A DNA stretch of 64,000 nt from Amycolatopsis suaedae (lineage in GTDB: Bacteria > Actinomycetota > Actinomycetes > Mycobacteriales > Pseudonocardiaceae), in contig NZ_SFCC01000007.1 of NCBI RefSeq assembly GCF_004214935.1, forward strand, positions 310,001-374,000, written 5' to 3'. A program made the position numbers and the translations under genes. Under the pieces are notes generated by a model. The model was not told where the DNA came from. It ran no database searches and saw nothing but the letters and a program-made list of their open reading frames with translations. Shown here piece after piece: positions 42,184 to 51,248 of the stretch; positions within the stretch are counted from its first letter, which is position 1; every line of letters starts with the position of its first letter.

Positions 42184-43557
42184 TCATCCTCCCGCAGGAA
42201 CGTCGAGGGCCGCAAGGAAATCGGGCAGCCGCCGGGAGTCGGCAGTGGGCTCCCACCGCCCGTCACGCTTGACGTAGTCCGCACGGGCGCCGCGGGCCAC
42301 GATTTGCCGCAGCGCCAGCACGAGCCGGTCGACGTGCTCGGCGGTGTTGCCCAGCCCGAGACTGACCCGCACCGCCTGGGTCCCGCTGCCACCCGCCACG
42401 CCGACCAGCCGTGCGGTGGCCACGTGGGCGCAGAAGGCGCCGTCGCGCACACCGATGCCGTACTCGGCCGACAGGACGGCAGCCAGCCAGCCCGGTTCGA
42501 AGCCGTCCACGGTGAACGCGACCGTGCCGACGCGGTCGGCATCGGTGTCGAACAGTCGCAGCTGCGCCAGACCGGGGACGCCGTCGAGGCCGGTGACGAG
42601 ACGGTCGAGCAACTCGGTCTCGTGCCTGCGGATGTCGTCCCAGCGTGCCGACAGCGTCGCGCAGGCAACGCCGAGCGCGTAGGCCCCGACGGTGTTGGGC
42701 GATCCTGCCTCGTGCCGCTGCGGCCCGGTGTTCCAGGCGACGCCCAGCTCGTCACCGCGCCGGACGACAGCCCTGGTCGCACCGCCTCCGGCGAGATAGG
42801 GAACGCCGCCGTTGAGCCAGTCTCCGCGGCCGACGAGTGCCCCAGCACCGTAGGGCGCGTACAGCTTGTGGCCGGACAGAGCGACGTAGTCGACGTCCAG
42901 CTCACGCAGCGACACCGGTCGGTGCGGGGCGAGCTGGGCGGCGTCGAGTGCCACCCGGGCACCGTGCCGGCGGGCGACGGCGGCGATCTCGGCGACCGGC
43001 AGCACCTCGCCGGTCACGTTGGACGCGCCGGTCACCACGACGAGCCGGGGCCCCTCCGGACAGTCCGCGAGCGCACTGTCCACAGCGGACACCGCGGCCA
43101 GCCGGGTGCGCGGGGTGGCGATACGCCGGACGTTGGGCCCGCGCCAGGGCAGCAGGGCGGCGTGGTGCTCCGTATCGAACAGCACCACCGACGTGCGGGG
43201 CGGGAGGCTGCGGGCGAGCAGGTTCAGCGCGTCGGTGGTGTTGCGGGTGAACACGACGGCATCCGCGGGGCGGGCGTCGACGAACCGGGCGACGGCCTCG
43301 CGTGCCCGTTCGTAGACGGCGGTGCTGACCTTGGAGCAGTACCCGGCCCCGCGATGGACGCTGGCGTAGTACGGCAGGAACTCCTCGACGGCTTCGCGCA
43401 CGCGGGCCAGGCTCGGTGCGCTGGCGGCGTGGTCGAGATTGGCGTAGCCGACCCGCTCGCCGGTGACCAACGGGACGGGCTGGCCCGCACCGACGACGGC
43501 GGGCACGGTGGAGTCCGCGACGCGGCGCGGGGTGATGGTGTCGAGCGTGATCGTCAT
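42184..43557 (-). CDS. Class V aminotransferase / cysteine desulfurase-like enzyme under SAM-IV control
   Basis: This 457-residue PLP enzyme of the NifS/CsdA fold has LDHAASAP near residue 55, TRNTTDALNLLARSL, TGASNVTGEVLPV, the PLP Lys in DYVALSGHKLYAPYGAGAL, and the EAGSPNTVG segment. The catalytic Cys of a desulfurase loop is not evident at the C-terminal half, so it may be a lyase or aminotransferase rather than a sulfur donor. The ATG at 43557 has GAGGAG upstream. A SAM-IV riboswitch immediately upstream ties it to methionine or SAM metabolism. Confidence 0.88.
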   Translation of the reverse strand: MTITLDTITPRRVADSTVPAVVGAGQPVPLVTGERVGYANLDHAASAPSLARVREAVEEFLPYYASVHRGAGYCSKVSTAVYERAREAVARFVDARPADAVVFTRNTTDALNLLARSLPPRTSVVLFDTEHHAALLPWRGPNVRRIATPRTRLAAVSAVDSALADCPEGPRLVVVTGASNVTGEVLPVAEIAAVARRHGARVALDAAQLAPHRPVSLRELDVDYVALSGHKLYAPYGAGALVGRGDWLNGGVPYLAGGGATRAVVRRGDELGVAWNTGPQRHEAGSPNTVGAYALGVACATLSARWDDIRRHETELLDRLVTGLDGVPGLAQLRLFDTDADRVGTVAFTVDGFEPGWLAAVLSAEYGIGVRDGAFCAHVATARLVGVAGGSGTQAVRVSLGLGNTAEHVDRLVLALRQIVARGARADYVKRDGRWEPTADSRRLPDFLAALDVPAGG

Positions 43558-43578
43558 ACCGGCTCCTCGGCGGTCCTG

Positions 43579-43704
43579 GGACCCGCGAGGGTCCGCGCTT
43601 GCCCGCCGCACCTCGCGGCGGACCAGGTCCTCACCCGGGGCACCCCACCGCGGAAGGAGGGTTGCCGGCCAGCGAGCCGGGGCTTGGCGCTGGCACTCAT
43701 GACC
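43579..43704 (-). promoter_or_regulatory. SAM-IV riboswitch
   Basis: Read on the minus strand, the leader begins GGTCATGAGTGCCAGC and continues through GCTGGCCGGCAACCCTCC, a CGCGGTGGGGTGCC segment and CCCGGGTGAGGACC. This is the SAM-IV aptamer order, with its pseudoknotted core. It is followed by a stem GGTCC...GGACC (43620-43624 with 43590-43594). GGACCC (43589-43594) can instead pair with GGGTCC (43579-43584), so the two forms exclude each other and may be the switch. The gene it controls is a class V aminotransferase, a known SAM-IV target in actinobacteria. Confidence 0.88.
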
Positions 43705-43770
43705 TTGTCCCGCACCGTAACCGATCACCTGTGGGCAGCGCCAGCGGCTGCCCACAGGCTGGGACGGGGC

Positions 43771-44457
43771 CTAGCCCTCGTACCGGAAGCGGCCGGGCAG
43801 CTCGACCGTCTTGCCGGTGCTCACCTCGGTCGCCGTGCCCGCGTACTGCTCGCTGCCCTCGGTGAACCGCCAGCCACCGAACGTCTTGCCGGTCACCGCC
43901 TCGCCGACGGCGTCCGCCACCTCCGTGGCCAGGCGGTCGTAGGACACCCCGTCCCAGTTGCCCGCGGCGATCGGGTCGGCCGAGCGGGCAGCCGCCGCGC
44001 CCAGCGTCCAGAGCGTGAAGTGGACGTGCGCACCACTGCTGCTGCCGCCGCAGGGCAGGGCGTTGCCGATGTTGCCGAGCGGTGTGCCCGGCTCGACACG
44101 CTGTCCGTCGGTGACGGTGATGTTCTCCATGTGGTAGTACCCGGTGCGCCAGCCACCTTCGTGGTCGATCGTCACCCAGTCACCCGCCGAGCAGCGCTGG
44201 ATGGAGACCGTGCCGGCCAGCGGCGCACGAACCAGCTCGTCGCGCGGGTTGAGGTCGATGGCGTTCTTCACACCTGACCGTCCGTTGTCGGAGTGGATTC
44301 CGGCCGAGCCGACCACCTGTCCGGCGGCGAACGGCAGGCTGAACTGCGGGAAGGCGGCCGCCTGGGCGGTCGGGGCAACCAGCATCCCGCCGGCGAGCAC
44401 AGCGGCAGCGGCCAGCGTGCGGCCCGAGCGGGCCTGGAAAACGGCAGGCAGTGTCAC
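43771..44457 (-). CDS. Secreted M23 metallopeptidase (LasA-like, M23A pattern)
   Basis: This 228-residue exported protein has a Sec signal peptide (RSGRTLAAAAVLAGGMLVAPTAQAAA) and a peptidase domain. Zinc ligands appear to be His55 in GIHSDNG, Asp68 in KNAIDLN, and His144/His146 in AHVHF. The 13-residue spacing between the first His and Asp matches LasA-type (M23A) enzymes rather than the usual LytM H-x3-D. Such enzymes cut peptide cross-links in peptidoglycan or lyse other bacteria. The start is a GTG with GAGGAGA upstream. Confidence 0.82.
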   Translation of the reverse strand: MTLPAVFQARSGRTLAAAAVLAGGMLVAPTAQAAAFPQFSLPFAAGQVVGSAGIHSDNGRSGVKNAIDLNPRDELVRAPLAGTVSIQRCSAGDWVTIDHEGGWRTGYYHMENITVTDGQRVEPGTPLGNIGNALPCGGSSSGAHVHFTLWTLGAAAARSADPIAAGNWDGVSYDRLATEVADAVGEAVTGKTFGGWRFTEGSEQYAGTATEVSTGKTVELPGRFRYEG

Positions 44458-44588
44458 AGCAGGTGTCTCCTCTGCGGCAGAACTCCCCCAAAAGGACTAA
44501 CTCGATCGAGCGGACTGTAAGCCATTCGGTCTCATTAGTGAATACTTCTGGTAAGAAAACCGCAAACAACCTGCTCCACCGGTGGAAA

Positions 44589-46067
44589 TCAGGCGCCGGA
44601 TTCGCCCTTCCACCTGGCCAGCCGCCCGGCCCGGTCCACGGCACGCAGCCGCCGCTCGGTCGCGGCCCGCACGTGCTGCGTAGCGACCACCAGCAGCTGG
44701 TCGTGTTCCTGCAGCCGGCTGGTCGGCTGCGGGGTGAAGCCCTTGCCGCCACGGACGACGAGGCTGACCGAGGCACCCGCGGGAAGCCGCAGCTCGGACA
44801 GGTAGACGCCGTGCATCCGGGACCCGGCCTGGATCCGCACCTGCAGCAGCTCGGCCCCCAGTTCGTCCAGGGGTGCCGAGTCGACCTGGATCTCCTTGGG
44901 CTCGTCGCCCTTGGCGAGCCCGAGCCACCGGGCCAGCGGGGACAGGGTCGTGCCCTGCACCAGCGTGAGCACGATGACCAGGACGAACACGGCATCGACG
45001 AGCTGTTCGGCACCGGGCACGCCCTGTGCCAGCGGGATCATGGCGAGCACAATCGGCACGGCACCGCGCAGCCCGGCCCAGGACAGGAACACCCGTTCTC
45101 GCCAGGGCACCCGGAACGGCAGCAGGGACACCAGCACCGACACCGGCCGGGCGACGAGCAGCACGACCGCACCGGCGATCAGTCCGGGGATGACGGCATC
45201 GAGCAGCCGCCCGGGCGAGGCGAACAGGCCGAGCAGTACGAACAGGCCGATCTGCGCCAGCCAGCCGAGCCCCTCGGCGAACGACAGCGTGTCCGACCGG
45301 TGCGGCAGCCGCGAGTTACCCAGCACCACGCCCGCGACGTAGGTGGCCAGCAGCCCGGACGCATGCACCAGCTGGCCCGACGAGTAGGCGACCACGCAGA
45401 CGGCGACGGTGGCGAGCGGGTACAGGCCGGTCGCGGGAAGCGCCGCCCGCCGCAGCGCCGCGGCCCCCAGCCAGCCGAGCACCACGCCGATGACCAGGCC
45501 GGCGCCGAGTTCGTAGATCACCAGCAGCGGCAACGTCCAGTCCACTGTGGTGCCGGTGGCGAGCACGACGACGGCGATGTAGGCCGGCGCGTCGTTGATG
45601 CCGGACTCCAGTTCCAGCGTCCCAACCAGCCTCCGGCCGATGCCCGCACTACGCAGCACGGAGAACACCGCGGCCGCGTCGGTGGAGGCGAGCACCGCTC
45701 CCCACAGCAGCGCCAGCCGCCAGTCGAAGTCGAGCAGCCAGCGCAGCGCGGCGGCGGTGACTGCGACGCTGACCACGACGGCCACTGTGGACAGTGCGAT
45801 TCCCGGCCAGAGCGCCGGCTTCACAGCCTGCCAGCGCGTGGTCAGCCCGCCCTCGGTGAGGATCATCACCAGCGCGGCGAGCCCGAGGGCCTGGGTGAGG
45901 TCGGCGTTCTCGAACTGGATTCCCAGTCCGGATTCGCCCAGCAGGACCCCGATCCCGAGATACAGCAGCAGCGACGGCAGTCCCACCCGCACGGAAAGGC
46001 GGACCGCGAGTACCGCGGCGAGCAGGACGGCCGCACCTGCACCGAGCACGACCGGGAGTTCGCCCAC
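44589..46067 (-). CDS. Potassium/proton antiporter with C-terminal TrkA-C domain (CPA family)
   Basis: This 492-residue protein has about 12 membrane segments with LGIGVLLGESGLGI, STDAAAVFSVLR and LELESGINDAPAY (ion-binding ND), and SWAGLRGAVPIVLA. The last 100 residues form a regulatory TrkA-C (RCK_C) domain (GAELLQVRIQAGSRMHGVYLSELRLP). It is predicted to export K+ or Na+ in exchange for protons. It lies 90 nt after the PBP gene. Confidence 0.9.
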   Translation of the reverse strand: MGELPVVLGAGAAVLLAAVLAVRLSVRVGLPSLLLYLGIGVLLGESGLGIQFENADLTQALGLAALVMILTEGGLTTRWQAVKPALWPGIALSTVAVVVSVAVTAAALRWLLDFDWRLALLWGAVLASTDAAAVFSVLRSAGIGRRLVGTLELESGINDAPAYIAVVVLATGTTVDWTLPLLVIYELGAGLVIGVVLGWLGAAALRRAALPATGLYPLATVAVCVVAYSSGQLVHASGLLATYVAGVVLGNSRLPHRSDTLSFAEGLGWLAQIGLFVLLGLFASPGRLLDAVIPGLIAGAVVLLVARPVSVLVSLLPFRVPWRERVFLSWAGLRGAVPIVLAMIPLAQGVPGAEQLVDAVFVLVIVLTLVQGTTLSPLARWLGLAKGDEPKEIQVDSAPLDELGAELLQVRIQAGSRMHGVYLSELRLPAGASVSLVVRGGKGFTPQPTSRLQEHDQLLVVATQHVRAATERRLRAVDRAGRLARWKGESGA

Positions 46068-46157
46068 ACCGTCCTCCCCTCGTCAGCTCGATTTTAGTCG
46101 AGCCGGACGGCGGTCGGCGCACCGGTATGTACCGCGATGTCCACTTCGGACGGCAGC

Positions 46158-47747
46158 TCAGCCGCCGGCGAGGAACTTCCCCGCCACGGCGAGCGCGGGC
46201 GCCGACGCGTTCCCGCCCTCCACCAGCACGGCGAACGCCACGTCACCGCGGTAGCCGGCGAACCAGCCGTTGGCCTTCGCCGCGTCACCGACCTCGGCGG
46301 TGCCGGTCTTGCCGTGGACGGCACCGTTGGAACCCAACGACTTCGCGGTACCGGCGGTGACAACTTCACGCATCATCGCCCGAAGTGGACCGAGAACGGA
46401 CGGCGCCGGCGGCTGGTAGCCGGTGTTGACGGTCGTCTGTGCGCTGCGCCACAGCTTCGGGGTGACGGCCTTGCCACTGGCCACTGTGGCCACCATCACC
46501 GCGAGCCCCAGCGGGCTGGCCAGCACCCGGCCCTGGCCGATCGAGGCCTCCACCGCCTCCGCCTGCCCCCGCGGCTGCTCGACCGTGCCGAGTTCGGTGT
46601 CGACGCCGGGAACGGAGAAGTCGGCGCCGAGGCCGAGCTTGTTCGCGGCCTCGACGAGAGCGTCCGGCGGCAAGCCCGCGGCGACGGAGGCGAAGGTGGT
46701 GTTGCACGAGTGCGCGAACGCGGTGTGCAGCGGCGACGGCGGCAGGGAGAACCGGCCGTCGTTGGGCAGCGTCCGCTGGCCGATCCGGATCTCGCTCGGG
46801 CACTGCAGCACGGCGTCGGCACTGATGCCGTTGCTCAGCGCGGCGGTGGCCGTGGCGATCTTGAACACCGAGCCGGGAGCGTAGAGCCCGGTGAACGCCT
46901 TCGGCTCGATCCCGGCCGCGTTGTTCTGCGCCACGGCCAGCAGCTCACCGGTGGAGGGCTGCAGCGCCACCAGCACGGCGGAGCGCTCGACCGAATCCAC
47001 GGCGGCCTGCGCCTTGGCCTGGATCGCCGCGCCGATGGTCGAGGCGGGCGCCGCCTCCGCCGACGGATCGGCACCGAACACGGTCTCCACCACCGTGCCG
47101 CCGCTGTCGACGACCGCGATCCCCCAGCGCTGACCACCCTGGTCCTGGACGGTCCTCGCCAGGCTGTTGGTCAGTAACGTGGGCGCCTTGTTCCCGGCGG
47201 GCAGCAGGCTGGTGCCCTGCCAGACCAGCAACGGCGCGCCGTCCCGGTCGACGGCGGCGGGCTGACCGTCGGTCCCGCGGACGACCAGCCGCCTGCCCTC
47301 GTCGAGTTTCGGGTGGATCAGCGCGGGCTTCCACCGCACCAGCCAGCCGTCACCGGAGCGGACCAGCTCGATTTCGTTGTCGTAGGTCCACGTCCGCTGC
47401 CGCGCCAGTGTCCAGCCCACCGTGAACCGGCCGGTGACCCGGTCGGCACCGGAACCCACCTGGTTCAGTCCGGCCGTCACCGCCGTGGCACCGAGCTCGG
47501 TCCGGGTCGCCGCCAGCGCGGCAGCGGCCGCCGTGGGGTTGTCGGTGAGGCTGCCGGCCAGCGTGGTGTCCCCGCCGGCGAACGCCGACAGGAAGCGGGT
47601 GGCGACGTCACCGGCCGACGGCTGCGCGGCGCCGTCGGCGGCCGGTGGGCCGGACTCGCCCCGCAGGATCACCACGGCCGCCACGACGATCGCCACCACC
47701 AGGACGGCCGCTCCCGTCAGGACACCACGTCTCCAGCCAGGACTCAC
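46158..47747 (-). CDS. Class B penicillin-binding protein with MecA_N-like domain
   Basis: This 529-residue protein has an N-terminal membrane anchor (residues 8-28), an NTF2-like MecA_N domain (about 40-150), and a transpeptidase domain. Its active-site motifs are YAPGSVFKIAT with the catalytic Ser near residue 290, SCNTT near 347, and HGKTGTAEV near 478. It is predicted to cross-link peptidoglycan outside the membrane. The domain order resembles low-affinity PBP2a-like proteins; whether it alters beta-lactam sensitivity is unknown. The start is a GTG 10 nt after the ileS stop, so it probably belongs to the same transcript. Confidence 0.93.
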   Translation of the reverse strand: MSPGWRRGVLTGAAVLVVAIVVAAVVILRGESGPPAADGAAQPSAGDVATRFLSAFAGGDTTLAGSLTDNPTAAAAALAATRTELGATAVTAGLNQVGSGADRVTGRFTVGWTLARQRTWTYDNEIELVRSGDGWLVRWKPALIHPKLDEGRRLVVRGTDGQPAAVDRDGAPLLVWQGTSLLPAGNKAPTLLTNSLARTVQDQGGQRWGIAVVDSGGTVVETVFGADPSAEAAPASTIGAAIQAKAQAAVDSVERSAVLVALQPSTGELLAVAQNNAAGIEPKAFTGLYAPGSVFKIATATAALSNGISADAVLQCPSEIRIGQRTLPNDGRFSLPPSPLHTAFAHSCNTTFASVAAGLPPDALVEAANKLGLGADFSVPGVDTELGTVEQPRGQAEAVEASIGQGRVLASPLGLAVMVATVASGKAVTPKLWRSAQTTVNTGYQPPAPSVLGPLRAMMREVVTAGTAKSLGSNGAVHGKTGTAEVGDAAKANGWFAGYRGDVAFAVLVEGGNASAPALAVAGKFLAGG

Positions 47748-47757
47748 GCCGGAGACG

Positions 47758-50700
47758 TTACCCCGCCTTCGTCACGGACACGGTGACCTTGTCGCCGTCG
47801 CCGACCGAGCCGGTGAAGCCGTCCGGCACCTCGCCGTAGGACACCGCCGTGGCGAGGGTCTCGCCCGCCACGAACGACTCGTGGGCACGCACCGCCTCGA
47901 CCACCTCGGCAGGCGCGTCCACGGTCACCGTGATCCGGTCGGCCACCTCCAGGCCGGCGTCGCGGCGAGCCTGCTGCACGACCCGCACCAGGTCACGGGC
48001 CAGGCCCTCGGCGGCCAGCTCGGCCGTCACCTCGGTGTCCAGCAGGACCAGGCCGGCCCCGCCGGGCAACTCGGCGGCCGCGCCGCCTCCGGCGGCGACG
48101 AGCTTGCGCTCGAACTCACCGTCGAGCAGCTCGATCCCGGCGGCCACGACCGCACCACCCTCGGCGGTGGACCAGTCGCCCGCCTTGACCGCCTTGATCA
48201 CCTTCTGGACGTCCTTGCCCAGCCGCGGGCCGGCGGCACGCGCGTTGACCACGACCTCGAAGCTGCCGTGTGCCGCGACGTCGCCGGTCAGCTCCACCGA
48301 CTTGACGTTGACCTCGTCCCGGATGATGTCGGTGAACCGCCGCAGCGTCTCCACACCGCCCTCGGCGGACAGGGCCACCAGCAGCCGGTTCAGCGGCAGC
48401 CGCACCCGCAGCTTGTTCGACTTGCGCAGCGACAGCGCCGCCGAGCACACCTGCCGCACCTGGTCCATCGCGTGGACCAGTGCCGCGTCGGCAGGCAGTT
48501 CACTCACACCCGGCCAGTCGGTCAGGTGGACCGACCGCTCGCCGGTCAGCCCCCGCCACACCGCCTCCGTCGTCAGCGGCAGCAGCGGCGCGAGGACCCG
48601 GCAGGTCACCTCGAGCACCGTGTGCAGGGTGTCGATGGCGTCCCGGTCACCCGACCAGAAGCGGTCCCGGGACCGGCGGACGTACCAGTTGGTCAGCACC
48701 TCCAGGAACTCCCGCACCGTCGCGCAGGCCCCGGCGACGTCGTAGGCGTCCAGTGCGCTGCCCACATCGGTCACCAGCTCGTGGGTCTTGGCCAGCACGT
48801 AGCGGTCGAGGACGTGCTCGGAGTCGGTACGCCAGGTACCCGTCACCCCCTCGGCGCCCGCGTACAGCGCGAGGAAGTAGTACGAGTTCCACAGCGGCAG
48901 CACCGCCTGGCGCACGGCGTCCCGGATCCCGCGGTCGGTGACGATCAGGTTCCCGCCGCGCAGGATGGGGCTCGCCATGAGGTACCAGCGCATGGCGTCC
49001 GAGCCGTCACGGTCGAACACCTCGTTGACGTCCGGGTAGTTGCGCAGCGACTTGGACATCTTCTGCCCGTCCGAGCCGAGCACGATGCCGTGCGAGACGC
49101 AGTGGGTGAACGCCGGCCGGTCGAACAGGGCGGTGGCGAGCACGTGCAGCAGGTAGAACCAGCCGCGGGTCTGCCCGATGTACTCCACGATGAAGTCGCT
49201 CGGGTAGTGGTGCTCGAACCATTCCGCGTTCTCGAACGGGTAGTGCACCTGGGCGTAGGGCATCGACCCGGAGTCGAACCAGACGTCGAGCACCTCGGGG
49301 ATCCTGCGCATCATCGACCGGCCGGTCGGGTCGTCCGGGTTGGGCCGGACCAGCTCGTCGATGTATGGCCGGTGCAGGTTGTCCAGCCGGACGCCGAAGT
49401 CGCGCTCCAGCTCGTCCAGCGAGCCGTAGACGTCGGTGCGCGGGTAGTTCGGGTCGTCGGACTGCCACACCGGGATCGGCGTGCCCCAGTACCGGTTGCG
49501 GGAGATCGACCAGTCCCTGGCGTTGGCCAGCCACTTGCCGAACTGCCCGTCCTTGACGTGCTCGGGGTACCAGGTGATCTGCTGGTTCAGCTCGACCATG
49601 CGGTCCTTGAACTCGGTGACCGCGACGAACCAGGACGACACCGCCCGGTAGATCAGCGGGTTGCGGCAGCGCCAGCAGTGCGGGTACGGGTGCTCGTAGG
49701 TCTCGTGCCGCAGCAGCACGGCGCCCTGCCTGCCTGCCGAACCGGTGCCGTTCTTGAGGTCGCGGATGATGTTCGGGTTGGCGTCGAACACCTGCTGCCC
49801 GGCGTAGTCGGGCACTTCCGCGGTGAACCGGCCCTTGGCGTCCACCGGCGTGACCGGCGTGATCCCGGCGGCGTCGGTGACGGCCTTGTCCTCCTCACCG
49901 TAGGCGGGCGCGATGTGCACGACACCGGTGCCGTCCTCGGTGGTGACGTAGTCGGCGGACAGCACCCGGTGCGCGTTCTCGTGACCGGCGAAGTAGGGGA
50001 ACGGCGGGGCATAGCGGGTGCCCAGCAGGTCGGTGCCGGTGTAGGTGGCCAGCACCTCCGGCTCCTCCCCCAGCTCCTTGGCGTAGGCGGCGAGGCGGGC
50101 CTGCGCGAGCACGAACCGGCCGCGTTCGGTGGCCACGTGGACGTACTCGACCTCGGGGTGCACGGCGGTGGCGAGGTTGGCAGGCAGCGTCCACGGCGTC
50201 GTGGTCCAGATCAGCAGGTGGGCGCCGTCGAGGTCGGAGTCGTTGCCCTCCAGGCGGAAGCCGACGGTGACGGCCGGGTCCTGCCTGCTGACGTAGACGT
50301 CGTCGTCCATCCGCAGCTCGTGGTTGGACAGCGGCGTCTCGTCCCGCCAGCAGTAGGGCAGCACCCGGTAGCCCTCGTACACCAGGCCCTTGTCCCAGAG
50401 CTGCTTGAACGCCCAGATCACCGACTCCATGTAGGTGACGTCGAGGGTCTTGTAGTCGTTGTCGAAGTCGACCCAGCGGGCCTGGCGGGTGACGTACTCG
50501 CGCCACTCGTTGGTGTAGCGCAGCACCGACTCCCGGCAGGCGTCGTTGTACGCGGCGATACCCATCTCGTCGATCTGGGACTTGTCGGTGATGCCGAGCT
50601 GCCGCTCGGCCTCCAGCTCGGCGGGCAGGCCGTGGGTGTCCCAGCCGAACCGGCGCTCCACCCGCCTGCCGCGCATGGTCTGGTAGCGCGGGACGAGGTC

Positions 50701-50940
50701 CTTGACGTAGCCGGTGAGCAGGTGGCCGTAGTGCGGCAGGCCGTTTGCGAAGGGCGGGCCGTCGTAGAAGACGTACTCGTTGGCGCCGTTCGTCCCGGCC
50801 TCGCGGTTGTCGATGGTGGCCTGGAACGTGCGGTCGGACTCCCAGTAGGCCAGCACGTCCCGCTCCACGGCCGGGAACGACGGCTGGGACGGGACCGAAC
50901 CGGCCGTCCCCGCAGACGGGAACGCTGCCTTGGGGTACAT
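47758..50940 (-). CDS. ileS: Isoleucyl-tRNA synthetase
   Basis: This 1060-residue cytosolic enzyme charges tRNA-Ile with isoleucine. The HIGH motif is PHYGHLLTG (residues 69-77), the KMSKS motif is [10 protein letters not shown] near residue 630, and the editing domain and a C-terminal anticodon-binding domain are present. It is of the eukaryote-like IleS type without a C-terminal zinc finger, similar to mupirocin-resistant forms. That resemblance is inferred from length and domain order. The ATG at 50940 has GAGGAG just upstream, and a T-box riboswitch precedes it. Confidence 0.96.
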   Translation of the reverse strand: MYPKAAFPSAGTAGSVPSQPSFPAVERDVLAYWESDRTFQATIDNREAGTNGANEYVFYDGPPFANGLPHYGHLLTGYVKDLVPRYQTMRGRRVERRFGWDTHGLPAELEAERQLGITDKSQIDEMGIAAYNDACRESVLRYTNEWREYVTRQARWVDFDNDYKTLDVTYMESVIWAFKQLWDKGLVYEGYRVLPYCWRDETPLSNHELRMDDDVYVSRQDPAVTVGFRLEGNDSDLDGAHLLIWTTTPWTLPANLATAVHPEVEYVHVATERGRFVLAQARLAAYAKELGEEPEVLATYTGTDLLGTRYAPPFPYFAGHENAHRVLSADYVTTEDGTGVVHIAPAYGEEDKAVTDAAGITPVTPVDAKGRFTAEVPDYAGQQVFDANPNIIRDLKNGTGSAGRQGAVLLRHETYEHPYPHCWRCRNPLIYRAVSSWFVAVTEFKDRMVELNQQITWYPEHVKDGQFGKWLANARDWSISRNRYWGTPIPVWQSDDPNYPRTDVYGSLDELERDFGVRLDNLHRPYIDELVRPNPDDPTGRSMMRRIPEVLDVWFDSGSMPYAQVHYPFENAEWFEHHYPSDFIVEYIGQTRGWFYLLHVLATALFDRPAFTHCVSHGIVLGSDGQKMSKSLRNYPDVNEVFDRDGSDAMRWYLMASPILRGGNLIVTDRGIRDAVRQAVLPLWNSYYFLALYAGAEGVTGTWRTDSEHVLDRYVLAKTHELVTDVGSALDAYDVAGACATVREFLEVLTNWYVRRSRDRFWSGDRDAIDTLHTVLEVTCRVLAPLLPLTTEAVWRGLTGERSVHLTDWPGVSELPADAALVHAMDQVRQVCSAALSLRKSNKLRVRLPLNRLLVALSAEGGVETLRRFTDIIRDEVNVKSVELTGDVAAHGSFEVVVNARAAGPRLGKDVQKVIKAVKAGDWSTAEGGAVVAAGIELLDGEFERKLVAAGGGAAAELPGGAGLVLLDTEVTAELAAEGLARDLVRVVQQARRDAGLEVADRITVTVDAPAEVVEAVRAHESFVAGETLATAVSYGEVPDGFTGSVGDGDKVTVSVTKAG

Positions 50941-50971
50941 CGGGTGCTCCTCGCGGTGTCGTCGCTCGTCT

Positions 50972-51140
50972 GCCGACGGGGACGAAGACACGGCCATGCG
51001 GCCGCGTTTCCGCGGTACCACCCCGCTTGCCCGCTGACGCGGGCCGCTTCGTTGGACGGCTGTGACGGGCCGCACCCGTCCGGTTCTACTGAGGACCCTC
51101 GGGGTCCCGTTCTTCCGGAGGCTCCCCGGTGATGGCCGGA
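50972..51140 (-). promoter_or_regulatory. T-box riboswitch upstream of ileS
   Basis: Read on the minus strand, the leader contains GGCCATCACCGGGG (specifier ATC for isoleucine at 51131-51133), an AGTAGAACCGGAC segment, and the T-box GGGGTGGTACCGCG (51011-51024). This is the short stem I arrangement of actinobacterial ileS T-boxes, which control translation initiation. Uncharged tRNA-Ile would bind both sites and free the downstream ribosome binding site. No intrinsic terminator is apparent. Confidence 0.88.
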
Positions 51141-51224
51141 TCGACGCCGTGTACACCCAGGGTAAACCCCCGCCGCAAACCGTTTCCCACGGAGCCCCCC
51201 CGTTCCCGGTTAGAGTCGGCAGCC

Positions 51225-51248
51225 ATGACGATCATGGACGCGCCGTGA
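51225..51248 (+). CDS. Seven-residue upstream ORF overlapping the FUSC start
   Basis: ATG ACG ATC ATG GAC GCG CCG TGA encodes MTIMDAP. Its TGA overlaps the GTG start of the FUSC gene (GTGA). A TAGAGT -10 box (51211-51216) lies 8 nt before the ATG, so the mRNA is probably leaderless and ribosomes would reach the FUSC start by reinitiation. It could also be a chance frame. Confidence 0.45.
   Translation: MTIMDAP

Noticed and set aside
44458..44588. A ydaO or similar riboswitch before the M23 peptidase gene
   Set aside because: Such switches often precede wall hydrolases, but none of the conserved ydaO segments is found in this 131-bp leader.
47422..51132. A 1236-residue plus-strand frame
   Set aside because: It lies antisense to ileS, which has all its signature motifs; an artefact of high GC at third positions.
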